Shown: one piece after another, positions 16,761 to 24,014 of the stretch
Numbering within the stretch: the stretch's first letter is position 1
Layout of the letters: each line of letters begins with the position of its first letter
Assembly (NCBI GenBank): GCA_017644185.1
Contig: JAEPMA010000002.1
Coordinates: forward strand, 372,001-436,000
Direction: 5' to 3'
Source of the DNA: Rhodospirillales bacterium
GTDB taxonomy: Bacteria; Pseudomonadota; Alphaproteobacteria; Rhodospirillales; Casp-alpha2
Length of the DNA: 64,000 nt
Program-made: the position numbers and the translations under genes
Notes under the pieces: model-generated
Told to the model about the DNA's origin: nothing
The model's database searches: none
Seen by the model: the letters and a program-made list of their open reading frames with translations, nothing else

Positions 16761-17735
16761 TTATTTAATCAGGCCGGCTTCCTTGTAGTACTTGGCGGCA
16801 CCGTCATGCAGCGGCGCGGAAAGCGAGTCCTTGACCATTTCTTCTTTTTTCAGGACCGCAAACGCGGGATGCAGCTTCTTGAAGGTGTCGAAGTTTTCGA
16901 ACACGGCCTTCACCACGTAATAGACCGTATCGGCCGACGTCTTGGTGGAGCTCACGAACGTGGCGCCGACGCCGTAGGTCTTGGTGTCGTCCGGCGTGCC
17001 GGTATACATACCGCCCGGGATCGTCGCGGTACGATAGTACGGCGCGTCCGCGACCAGCTTGTCGATCGCCGGACCGGCGACTTCAACCAGGTTCGCTTCG
17101 CACGACGTGGTGGCTTCCTTGATCGAACCCGACGGGTGACCGACCAGGAAGAAGAAGGCGTCAATCTTGTTGTCGCAGAGCGCCTGCGACTGTTCCGACG
17201 ACTTGAACTCGGTCGCCAGCGCCAGCGCGTCATCGCCCATGCCGAGCGCTTCCGCCATGACTTCCCACGACGCACGCGTACCCGAACCCGGGTTACCGAT
17301 GTTCACGCGCTTACCCTTGAGGTCCATGACCTTTTTGATGTTCGCGTCCTTGCGGGCGACGATGGTCACGGGTTCCGGGTGCACGGAGAACACGGCGCGC
17401 AGTTCCTTGAACGGGCCCTGATCCTTGAACTTCGAGGTGCCGTTGTAGGCGTGATACTGCCAATCGGACTGAGCAACGCCCATGTCCAGCTCGCCGGCAC
17501 GGATGGTGTTGATGTTGTACACCGAGCCGCCGGTCGATTCGACCGAGCAGCGGATTCCGTGTTCCTTGCGGCTCTTGTTCACCAGGCGGCAGATCGCGCC
17601 GCCGGTCGGATAGTACACCCCGGTGACACCGCCGGTGCCGATCGAGATGAACTTCTGCGCGGCGTCAGCCGAGCCCGCGCCCAGCGAGATGCCGACGATG
17701 GCAGCACTAACCGCCAGTGTTTTCTTGAAGTGCAT
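16761..17735 (-). CDS. TAXI family TRAP transporter solute-binding protein
   Basis: A 324-residue periplasmic binding protein. Residues 1-25 ([20 protein letters not shown] to ADAA) form a Sec signal peptide. The mature part opens with the family pattern [22 protein letters not shown], followed by [33 protein letters not shown] and [22 protein letters not shown]. Glutamate- and ketoacid-type ligands are known in this family, but the ligand here is not evident. The ATG at 17735 follows a strong AAGGAGGAG. The frame stays open 28 codons upstream, but that extension has no signal-peptide character. Transcription is expected from the promoter at 18054-18081 through a long leader. Confidence 0.94.
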   Translation of the reverse strand: MHFKKTLAVSAAIVGISLGAGSADAAQKFISIGTGGVTGVYYPTGGAICRLVNKSRKEHGIRCSVESTGGSVYNINTIRAGELDMGVAQSDWQYHAYNGTSKFKDQGPFKELRAVFSVHPEPVTIVARKDANIKKVMDLKGKRVNIGNPGSGTRASWEVMAEALGMGDDALALATEFKSSEQSQALCDNKIDAFFFLVGHPSGSIKEATTSCEANLVEVAGPAIDKLVADAPYYRTATIPGGMYTGTPDDTKTYGVGATFVSSTKTSADTVYYVVKAVFENFDTFKKLHPAFAVLKKEEMVKDSLSAPLHDGAAKYYKEAGLIK

Positions 17736-18053
17736 AAAAACTCCTCCTTGAGATTTTGATTTAGTTAAGCTCTCCAAATCACTTAAGGCATCGGCGGCGG
17801 CAAAAGCCTCCCTTGCCATCGATGCCGAATGACGGACGGCCCCTAAGGCCGACCCTCAACAGGCCAGGCGAAATGCCCGGCCAATCGTTCGTCGCTTGTC
17901 CCAGCAAGTGGCTCGGCCGACGAGCGAATTCCTTGAAAACCAGATTGTCCGGAGAGGCGCGAAAATGCGTCCGGTAATAAACCGAACGCTGTCTCCTGCG
18001 TGAGTAGTCTCCCTGACGCGGTCATTTTTATCCCGTCCGTCATTATTAAGAAA
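17736..18053 (-). promoter_or_regulatory. Long structured 5' leader of the TAXI TRAP operon (no gene)
   Basis: About 310 nt of transcribed leader without a convincing ORF. On the minus strand it contains several hairpins: GCGTTCGGT/ACCGGACGC (about 17966-17988), GGCCGGGC/GCCTGGCC (about 17860-17882), and a closed structure at 17787-17826 in which GGCATCG pairs with CGATGCC around an inner GGCAA/TTGCC stem, ending about 45 nt before the ribosome site. I could not match it to a known riboswitch class: the glycine and SAM cores I looked for are absent. Confidence 0.5.
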
Positions 18054-18081
18054 AGTGTAGCATAGCATAACTAACGTGCAA
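18054..18081 (-). promoter_or_regulatory. Sigma-70 promoter of the TAXI TRAP operon
   Basis: On the minus strand, TTGCAC (18081-18076), a 16-bp spacer and TACACT (18059-18054) form a good promoter in the gap between the aminotransferase stop and the TAXI leader. The start point would be near 18047. Confidence 0.6.
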
Positions 18082-18115
18082 GACGGGCCTTCCCGGCCAA
18101 CACAACCCTTTAAAA

Positions 18116-19471
18116 TCAGGACGTTATTTCGGAAAGCGACGTCTCGACCGCATGCGCCAGCTTGTCCACCAACTCGTCCAGCTCGGTGTCGGAGATAATG
18201 AACGGCGGCGCGATCAAGACGTGATCGCCGCGCGCGCCGTCGGCGGTGCCGCCGCCCGGATAGCAGATCAGGCCGCCCTCGAAAGCGTGCTTCTTGATCC
18301 TCAGATGAAGTTTCTGTGTCGGATCGAAGGTCTCTTTGGTCGCACGGTCCTTGACCAGCTCGATCCCCTGAAAGAGCCCCCGGCCGCGAATATCGCCGAT
18401 GTGCGCATGGTTGCCGAAACGCTCGTGCAATTTATCGACCAGCGCCGCCCCCTGCTTCTTCACCGCGTCCAACAGGTTGGCGCTTTCGATTTTCTTCTGA
18501 ACGGCGAGCGCCCCCGCGCACGCGGTCGGGTGGCCCATATACGTGTGCCCATGCTGAAAGGCGCCCGACCCTTGAATGAAGGCGTCGTAAATCTTGTCGG
18601 TCACCATGGTCGCGCCGATCGGCTGATAGCCGGCCCCCAGTCCCTTGGCGATACAGACAATATCCGGCACGACGTCATCTTCGGCGCAGGCGAACAGATA
18701 ACCGGTCCGCCCCATGCCGCTCATGACCTCGTCGAGGATCATGACAACGCCGTACTGATCGCAAATCTCGCGGATGCGTTTCAGATACCCCTTCACCGGC
18801 GGCAATACGCCCGCCGTCGCCCCGCCCACGGTTTCGGCGATGAAGGCCGACACGTTTTCCGGCCCCAGGCGAAGGATTTCGGTCTCCAGTTCGTTGGCGA
18901 TGCGGAGCCCATATTCTTCCTCGCTCTCCCCATCCCCCCTGTCGCGGTAGGGATAGCAGGGAGCGATCAACGACGTTTCAACCAGCAACGGCGCATACGG
19001 TTCGCGGCGCCAGACGTTGCCACCAACAGCGAGCGCACCCAGCGTGTTACCATGATAGCTCTGGCGCCGGGCGATATAGCGCCCGCGTTTCGGTTCGCCC
19101 CTCTCCAGATGATATTGGCGCGCCATCTTAAGGGCCGCCTCGACGGCCTCCGATCCACCCGACAGGAAATAGACCGCCCGCATCCCCGCGTTGCCGTCAC
19201 GCGGTGCCCGCTCGACCAGAAAATCCGCCAGTTCTTCGGCGGGTCCGGACGTGAAGAAGCCCGTGTGCGCGAACGGAATCTCGTCGAGTTGCGCCTTGAT
19301 CGCCGCGATCACGTCGGGATCGGAATGCCCCAGGCATGACACCGCCGCGCCACCGGACCCGTCCAGATAGCGCTTGCCGTCACTATCGATGACATAGATG
19401 CCGTCGCCCTTGACCGCTCTCGGCAGCGCCGACTGCGGCGCGCGGTGAAAAACATGTGTTTCGGATGACAT
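18116..19471 (-). CDS. Class III aminotransferase (omega-amino acid:pyruvate / aspartate aminotransferase family)
   Basis: A 451-residue fold-type I PLP enzyme. [25 protein letters not shown] is the N-terminal class III pattern. [20 protein letters not shown] binds phosphate, [13 protein letters not shown] follows, [14 protein letters not shown] carries the PLP-pyridine Asp, and [16 protein letters not shown] the Schiff-base Lys. [17 protein letters not shown] is the second phosphate loop. The family transfers amino groups from omega-amino acids or amines to pyruvate or oxoglutarate; the precise donor cannot be predicted. The ATG at 19471 has GGAGG 8 nt upstream; the 94-codon extension of the open frame overlaps the apt promoter and is rejected. 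Divergent from apt. Confidence 0.92.
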   Translation of the reverse strand: MSSETHVFHRAPQSALPRAVKGDGIYVIDSDGKRYLDGSGGAAVSCLGHSDPDVIAAIKAQLDEIPFAHTGFFTSGPAEELADFLVERAPRDGNAGMRAVYFLSGGSEAVEAALKMARQYHLERGEPKRGRYIARRQSYHGNTLGALAVGGNVWRREPYAPLLVETSLIAPCYPYRDRGDGESEEEYGLRIANELETEILRLGPENVSAFIAETVGGATAGVLPPVKGYLKRIREICDQYGVVMILDEVMSGMGRTGYLFACAEDDVVPDIVCIAKGLGAGYQPIGATMVTDKIYDAFIQGSGAFQHGHTYMGHPTACAGALAVQKKIESANLLDAVKKQGAALVDKLHERFGNHAHIGDIRGRGLFQGIELVKDRATKETFDPTQKLHLRIKKHAFEGGLICYPGGGTADGARGDHVLIAPPFIISDTELDELVDKLAHAVETSLSEITS

Positions 19472-19556
19472 GTTAAGGGCCTCCCACCCCGGAAATTCAG
19501 TCAAAATCGAACCATGTTTGACCGGGGGTTGCAACTCTCCATCCGACACTCGGCGA

Positions 19557-19584
19557 TTGCAGAGCGTCCACCCCGTGCTAGGAT
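19557..19584 (+). promoter_or_regulatory. Probable sigma-70 promoter of apt
   Basis: TTGCAG (19557-19562), a 16-bp spacer and TAGGAT (19579-19584), with an expected start near 19591 and the apt ATG at 19610. Confidence 0.5.
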
Positions 19585-19609
19585 ACCGCTCCGAAATCTG
19601 GAGACACTT

Positions 19610-20125
19610 ATGGACCTCAAAGAACACATCCGGGGCATTCCGGATTTCCCCAAACCCGGCATTCTTTTCTATGACATCTCGACCCTTCTCGCGCACCCCG
19701 ATGCATGGCAGGTGGCGCTTGGGCGTCTGGCCCGGATCGTCTCGAAGCATCAACCCGACATGCTGGCAGGGATCGAATCCCGCGGCTTTCTGGTCGCAGC
19801 ACCCTTGGCGGCCAAGCTCGGCCTCGGGTTCTGCATGGTCCGAAAGCCGGGCAAATTACCGGGCGACGTGATCAGTCACGAATATGATCTCGAGTACGGG
19901 TCCGACACCATCCAGATCCAGGCCGACGCCATCGCGCCCGGTCAGCGTGTCGTCGTGCTGGACGATCTCCTGGCGACGGGCGGCACACTCGGCGCATCGC
20001 TGGCCCTGTTCGACAAGGTCGGCGCCAAGGTGGTCGGTGCGGCCTGCATCATCGAGCTGACGTTCCTTGGCGGGCGCGACAAAATCGGGGTGCCGTTCGA
20101 CGCCCTTATACAATACGATGACTGA
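19610..20125 (+). CDS. apt: Adenine phosphoribosyltransferase
   Basis: Salvages adenine to AMP using PRPP. The 171-residue protein opens with the family signature [18 protein letters not shown] and has [15 protein letters not shown]. The PRPP-binding loop is [17 protein letters not shown]. Length and motifs are typical of bacterial Apt. The ATG at 19610 is chosen because the family N-terminus begins there; the frame is open 32 codons further upstream without similarity. The next gene starts 2 bp after the stop, so the two are probably cotranscribed. Confidence 0.96.
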   Translation: MDLKEHIRGIPDFPKPGILFYDISTLLAHPDAWQVALGRLARIVSKHQPDMLAGIESRGFLVAAPLAAKLGLGFCMVRKPGKLPGDVISHEYDLEYGSDTIQIQADAIAPGQRVVVLDDLLATGGTLGASLALFDKVGAKVVGAACIIELTFLGGRDKIGVPFDALIQYDD

Positions 20126-20127
20126 TC

Positions 20128-20502
20128 ATGGCTGACACCGCGACCTGGGACATTCTCGACCGCCGCGCCATCGACGATCTCGTCGGGGACAAGGGGCGCG
20201 AGCGCGTGCTGGGTGGACTGATGAGCGACGACCCGACCCCCGAAGACCGCGCCCGGCATATGACCCAGCTTGCCATCGACGGAAACATTCTACAGCTCAG
20301 GAACGAAACCGCGTCTTTCCAGAGATGGGCGGAAAAACACGGTTTCAAACGCCTTCAGAACACGCTCGTCGAGTTGGATCGGGTGTTGTCGCTATCCGAG
20401 CGTGGCCAGGCGATCCTGCAGGCGCAGGCGCTGACCCGCCATATCGCCCGCACCCTCGACGAAGATATCCAGGCTTTCAAACGCGCCGTGGCGGCGGATT
20501 GA
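20128..20502 (+). CDS. Conserved hypothetical protein, helical, possibly Hpt-like without the His
   Basis: A 124-residue protein predicted to be nearly all helix, with no signal peptide. The first half (ILDRRAIDDLVGDKGRERVL) resembles the start of histidine-phosphotransfer (Hpt) domains. The following region (RNETASFQRWAEKHGFKRLQ) lines up loosely with the place where Hpt proteins carry HxxKG, but the phosphorylatable His is missing. This likeness is my inference and weak. It starts 2 bp after apt and is followed by family A and B repeats. Function unknown. Confidence 0.6.
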   Translation: MADTATWDILDRRAIDDLVGDKGRERVLGGLMSDDPTPEDRARHMTQLAIDGNILQLRNETASFQRWAEKHGFKRLQNTLVELDRVLSLSERGQAILQAQALTRHIARTLDEDIQAFKRAVAAD

Positions 20503-20511
20503 CTCAAAGAT

Positions 20512-20597
20512 CGTCGTCCTGAACTTGATTCAGGACCCATATTTCTCTCCACGGCCGTGCCGCTTGCCATGGATCCCAAATCAAGTTTGGGATGACG
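20512..20597. repeat. Dispersed palindromic repeat, family A, copy 2
   Basis: Same two inverted arms as 643-730: TCCTGAACTTGATTCAGGA, then about 33 variable bases, then ATCCCAAATCAAGTTTGGGAT and GACG. Inside the 307-bp gap between the small helical protein gene and mutY, which holds only repeats. Confidence 0.8.
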
Positions 20598-20631
20598 TAG
20601 TTGTAAGACCTAAACCTTACCCCCCAACCGT

Positions 20632-20675
20632 CTATCCCGGAACCGAGCGCATGCAAGGTATCCGGGACCTATTTT
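20632..20675. repeat. Short ATCCCGG/TCCGGGACCTATT repeat
   Basis: An inverted repeat whose right end, TCCGGGACCTATT, also occurs within 29115-29257. Confidence 0.5.
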
Positions 20676-20711
20676 AAATCGCAACGGCTATCGCCCGGCC
20701 CCGGTGGGCAG

Positions 20712-20809
20712 CCCCTCATCCTGTCCTTCTCCCGAGGGAGAAGGAACTCACGTAGCGGCATCCCTCTCCTTGGGGAGAGGGTGGCGAGCGTAGCGAGCCG
20801 GATGAGGGG
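20712..20809. repeat. Dispersed palindromic repeat, family B, copy 2
   Basis: Outer arms CCCCTCATCC and GGATGAGGGG enclose two hairpins, CTTCTCCCGAGGGAGAAG and CCCTCTCCTTGGGGAGAGGG, the same building blocks as 12381-12490. It abuts the mutY stop codon and could act as its 3' end structure. Confidence 0.8.
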
Positions 20810-21883
20810 TCAACGGCTCCCCCGCACCAACCCCACCGCCTTCTTGATTACGGTCGGCAGGGCATGCGACGCGAAGTCGTCCGGGTGAACCCAAAAACCG
20901 TCGGCGTTCGCGCCCTTACGCGCGGCCCCCTTCATCACCCGCATCGTCAGGCGGAAGTGGGTAAAGACGTGGACGGCGTCACCGTCGACCTGTTCCCACT
21001 CCAGATCGAGCGGCTGATGCGACGAGATTTCGTTTAAGTCCGGCCAATCCCCCTCCTGCCAGGGCGTCGAGGGAAGTTCCGTCATCCCCCCGAGCAAGCC
21101 GTTTTCGGGGCGTTTTCTCAGAAGCACTTCCCCCTTCGGATTTTCCAGCCAGAACATGACGCAGCAGCGCTCCGGCCGGGCCTTCTTCGGGGCACGCGCG
21201 GGCAGCTTTTCCGGCGCGCCGTTCGCTCTCGCCTGGCAGTATTCCGCAAGCGGACATAACAGGCATTTTGGTGATTTCGGGGTACACACCGTCGCCCCCA
21301 GATCCATCATCGCCTGGGCGAAATCACCGGGGCGGTCGCCGCTGGTGAAGGTTTCGGCTTTCTCAGCGATCTCGGGTTTACCCTGAGGAAGCGGCGTTTC
21401 GATATTGAACAGTCTGGCCGTGACCCGCTCGATATTGCCGTCGACAGGCATCGCCGCCCGGTCGAAGGCGATGGCGGCGATGGCGCGGGCGGTGTAGGGG
21501 CCGATTCCGGGAAGGTCCAACAACCCCTCGACCGTGTCCGGGAACCGCCCCCCATATTCATCCGCGACCACGCGCGCGCATTTGTGAAGGTTTCTGGCCC
21601 GGGCGTAGTATCCCAGCCCCTGCCAAGCGACTAAAACATCATCCAGATCGGCTTTGGCCAAAAGCGTCACGTCCGGCCAGCGCGCCATAAATTCGCCAAA
21701 ATACGATCCGACCGTCGCAACCGTGGTCTGTTGCAGCATGATTTCCGACAGCCACACTTTATAAGGGTCGGAGGCCTGACCCGGCCCGGCGCGCCACGCG
21801 AGGTCGCGGCGGTGCGCATCGTACCAGTCAAGGAGCGCACGCCTGATATGTTGGGTCCCGGCCATCGTCTCACTATAAGCCAT
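20810..21883 (-). CDS. mutY: A/G-specific adenine glycosylase
   Basis: Removes adenine mispaired with 8-oxoguanine. The 357-residue protein has the catalytic Glu in SEIMLQQTTVATV (about residue 47), the helix-hairpin-helix LLDLPGIGPYTARAI, the catalytic Asp in MPVDGNIERV and the 4Fe-4S loop C-x6-C-x2-C-x5-C in CTPKSPKCLLCPLAEYC. The C-terminal NUDIX-like domain that recognises 8-oxoG spans about 225-350 (EVLLRKRPENGLLGGM). An ATG at 21865 is an alternative start. Divergent from dciA, as in many alphaproteobacteria. Confidence 0.96.
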   Translation of the reverse strand: MAYSETMAGTQHIRRALLDWYDAHRRDLAWRAGPGQASDPYKVWLSEIMLQQTTVATVGSYFGEFMARWPDVTLLAKADLDDVLVAWQGLGYYARARNLHKCARVVADEYGGRFPDTVEGLLDLPGIGPYTARAIAAIAFDRAAMPVDGNIERVTARLFNIETPLPQGKPEIAEKAETFTSGDRPGDFAQAMMDLGATVCTPKSPKCLLCPLAEYCQARANGAPEKLPARAPKKARPERCCVMFWLENPKGEVLLRKRPENGLLGGMTELPSTPWQEGDWPDLNEISSHQPLDLEWEQVDGDAVHVFTHFRLTMRVMKGAARKGANADGFWVHPDDFASHALPTVIKKAVGLVRGSR

Positions 21884-22028
21884 CAGGGTTCACGCCATAC
21901 TGCCCTCTCAAGCGGAACACAAGATCGCGAGGATGAAGCGCATTCCCTTGCCCCGGGAAGGCGCCGCCCCTACGATCCCGTGCTGAACAAGAACGACTTT
22001 TGATCGGAATTGGAAACGTTCAACCGGC

Positions 22029-22547
22029 ATGGCGCAGTCCCCATACAGTTCCAACGTCGAAGCCGCCCGGCGCGCCCGCTCGCAGCCGTTGAGCCGCGTC
22101 GTGTCGGGCCTGACACGGAAGGCATTGGACAAGCGCGGCTTCGTCGACGCCGCCATCGTCAACGAATGGCCGGTGATCGCGGGCGAGCTGATTGGAAAAC
22201 ACAGCCTGCCCGACCGCATCCGCTTTCCGCGCGATCGCTCGCAGCCGGGCACGCTTTATCTTCTGCTCGAAAACGGCGCACTCGCGACCGAGGTCATTCA
22301 CTTCCAACCGATCCTTTTGGAGCGCATCAACCGGTTCTTCGGTTTCCGCGCCGTTGGGGACATCAAAATCATCCATGGCCCGCTGCCAAAACGCGGCCAG
22401 GACAAGCGCCCCCCCTTACCTCAAATCCGGCCCGAGCGCCGCGACGAGATCGAAAAGAGCCTTGAGGCCGTCGGCGACGACGAACTCCGCGATGCGCTGA
22501 CGCGTCTCGGCGAACACGTCGCCCGGCGCCGCCAGGCTGACAGCTGA
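22029..22547 (+). CDS. dciA: DciA-like protein (DUF721), putative replicative helicase loader
   Basis: A 172-residue protein with the DUF721 domain over residues 20-110 (VSGLTRKALDKRGFVDAAIV, NEWPVIAGELIGKHSLPDRIRF, GTLYLLLENGALATEVIHFQ). DUF721 proteins of this type, named DciA, interact with the replicative helicase DnaB in bacteria that lack DnaC. The C-terminal part is charged and probably flexible. It sits between mutY (divergent) and a DsbA-like gene 26 bp downstream, a conserved alphaproteobacterial order, and may be cotranscribed with the latter. Confidence 0.85.
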   Translation: MAQSPYSSNVEAARRARSQPLSRVVSGLTRKALDKRGFVDAAIVNEWPVIAGELIGKHSLPDRIRFPRDRSQPGTLYLLLENGALATEVIHFQPILLERINRFFGFRAVGDIKIIHGPLPKRGQDKRPPLPQIRPERRDEIEKSLEAVGDDELRDALTRLGEHVARRRQADS

Positions 22548-22573
22548 TTAAATTCAAGAACGGAGACCATTCC

Positions 22574-23200
22574 ATGCTGATTTCACGCCGCTTGTTTTCG
22601 GTTCTGGGCCTGAGCGCCGCCGCCGCCTTTTTGGTGCCGGGCGCAGCCCACGCCAAGATCGTCGATACCGATACGGCGATGACCGAACTTGTCATCGGCA
22701 AGGCGGACGCGCCGGTCGAAATCGTCGAGTACGCATCGCTGTCCTGCCCGGCGTGTGAACATTTCCACTCAACGATTTATCCGGTGATCAAGGCCGAATA
22801 CATCGACACGGGTAAGGTGAAGTTCACCTTCGTCGACTTCCCGACCAACTCCCCCGGTCTCGCCGCCGCCATGATCGCCCGTTGCGCTGGACCGGACCGG
22901 CACGAGGGGATGGTCGATATCTTCTTCGACACCCAGAAGCAGTGGGGCCGCGCCGAGAACCCGTTACAGGCTTTGGGTATGGTCGCGCGCATGGCCGGCC
23001 TTGGTCCGAACGACGTCGATCAGTGCGTCCGCAATTCAAGTCTGATGAACGCCATCCAGGACAAGGCCCGCAAGGCGCACGATGAAAAGGGCGTCAATGC
23101 GACCCCGACCCTGTTCGTCGCCGGTGAAAAGGTCGAACACGCGCTGGAACTCGAAAAAGTGAAGGCCGCCATCGACAAGGCGCTCGACGCCGCGAAGTAA
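22574..23200 (+). CDS. DsbA family thiol:disulfide oxidoreductase, secreted
   Basis: A 208-residue periplasmic thioredoxin-fold protein. Residues 1-28 form the signal peptide, with an SRRLFSVLGLSAAAAF stretch that could use the Tat route. The active site is SLSCPACEHFH (CPAC) near residue 60. The domain continues through KFTFVDFPTNSPGLAAAMIARCAG and closes with the cis-Pro strand GVNATPTLFVAG. It resembles the DsbA-like proteins found beside smc in alphaproteobacteria. A reductase or isomerase role is possible, since CPAC differs from the CPHC of E. coli DsbA. Confidence 0.9.
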   Translation: MLISRRLFSVLGLSAAAAFLVPGAAHAKIVDTDTAMTELVIGKADAPVEIVEYASLSCPACEHFHSTIYPVIKAEYIDTGKVKFTFVDFPTNSPGLAAAMIARCAGPDRHEGMVDIFFDTQKQWGRAENPLQALGMVARMAGLGPNDVDQCVRNSSLMNAIQDKARKAHDEKGVNATPTLFVAGEKVEHALELEKVKAAIDKALDAAK

Positions 23201-23307
23201 AACCGCCCTTCCCCAATGGCCGAAGCCGAAACTGGCACAAAACCTGCTGCGCTTGTCGAAAGCCCGTGACACACGCGGGTAAGTGACGACCTCTCTGGGG
23301 AAGGTAC

Positions 23308-23787
23308 ATGGATCATGAAGACAGGACCTTGCTCGCGCTGATCCAGCGCGACGGACGCATGTCGTATGCCCGCCTCGCTCAACAAGTCGGGCTATCGACG
23401 GCGGCGGTCCACGACCGGCTGAAGAAACTGAAATCGAACGGTGTGCTGATATCATGGAGCGCCATCGTCGACCCCGATGCGCTCGGTTATCCGCTTCTCG
23501 CCTTCATCCGGGTGCAGACCGATCTGCCCGGGAATGCAAGGAGTTTGGCGGAAAAGCTGGCAGCACTTCCGGAGGTCTTGGAATGTCACCACGTTAACGG
23601 TGAGTGGAACTGCCTGATCAAGGTCCGGGCAGCCGGTCCGGCCGGGCTGGACGCTCTCGTATCCGAACAAATCGCCTCATGTCCGGGGATCCTCCGGCTG
23701 CAGACCGAAGTCGTCTCGTTGAGCACGAAAGAGAGCCATATCGTCCCCACCATCGACACGTCGGTGACTGACCACGCCGCCGATTGA
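23308..23787 (+). CDS. Lrp/AsnC family transcriptional regulator
   Basis: A 159-residue protein. The N-terminal winged helix-turn-helix is ALIQRDGRMSYARLAQQVGL, then STAAVHDRLKKLKSNGVL. The RAM ligand-binding domain spans about 65-145 (AFIRVQTDLP, VLECHHVNGEWNCLIKVRA, GLDALVSEQIASCPGI). Such proteins sense amino acids and act locally or globally. It stands between dsbA and the sigma-54-driven RTX-like gene, 227 bp upstream of the latter, and could regulate that region, but no target is shown by sequence. Confidence 0.9.
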   Translation: MDHEDRTLLALIQRDGRMSYARLAQQVGLSTAAVHDRLKKLKSNGVLISWSAIVDPDALGYPLLAFIRVQTDLPGNARSLAEKLAALPEVLECHHVNGEWNCLIKVRAAGPAGLDALVSEQIASCPGILRLQTEVVSLSTKESHIVPTIDTSVTDHAAD

Positions 23788-23799
23788 GTGCAGCGGTTA

Positions 23800-23820
23800 C
23801 CCGGCAAATTCTGCCTAGGG
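23800..23820. promoter_or_regulatory. Inverted repeat, candidate enhancer (FlbD ftr-like) of the sigma-54 promoter
   Basis: CCCGGCA, five bases, then TGCCTAGGG form an imperfect palindrome about 130 bp upstream of the sigma-54 promoter, the usual distance for an activator site. It resembles the FlbD target (CCCGGCA...TGCCGGG) known from Caulobacter. The assignment is by likeness only. Confidence 0.4.
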
Positions 23821-23950
23821 ACGGCAATAAGTATCTGTTCCGGGATTCAAAAAAACCGCACGGACCATGTGTTTTCCGGTGTTTCGGCATCGGTTCCGAT
23901 CATTTTTTGGTTCCGGCTTATTTCCGCCGAAAAATGTTCGGTGCCTGCAC

Positions 23951-23966
23951 TGGCACGCGTATTGCT
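23951..23966 (+). promoter_or_regulatory. Sigma-54 (RpoN) promoter
   Basis: TGGCACGCGTATTGCT matches the -24/-12 consensus TGGCACG-N4-TTGCW at every defined position, with exact GG-to-GC spacing. It lies 49 bp before the ATG of the RTX-like gene, in the right orientation. Confidence 0.85.
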
Positions 23967-24014
23967 GGTAATCCCACCAGAAAACCATCGTTTGAAATCA
24001 TAGAAAGATGAGTC

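Noticed and set aside
17739-17819. Upstream start for the TAXI binding protein
   Set aside because: It would bury the signal peptide 28 residues inside; AAGGAGGAG sits directly before the ATG at 17735.
17736-18053. Glycine or SAM riboswitch in the TAXI leader
   Set aside because: I compared by eye with the core motifs I remember and did not find them; only a structured leader can be claimed.
23788-24014. Terminator function for the inverted repeat at 23800-23820
   Set aside because: The palindrome is imperfect and has no T-tract; its distance from the sigma-54 promoter fits an activator site better.
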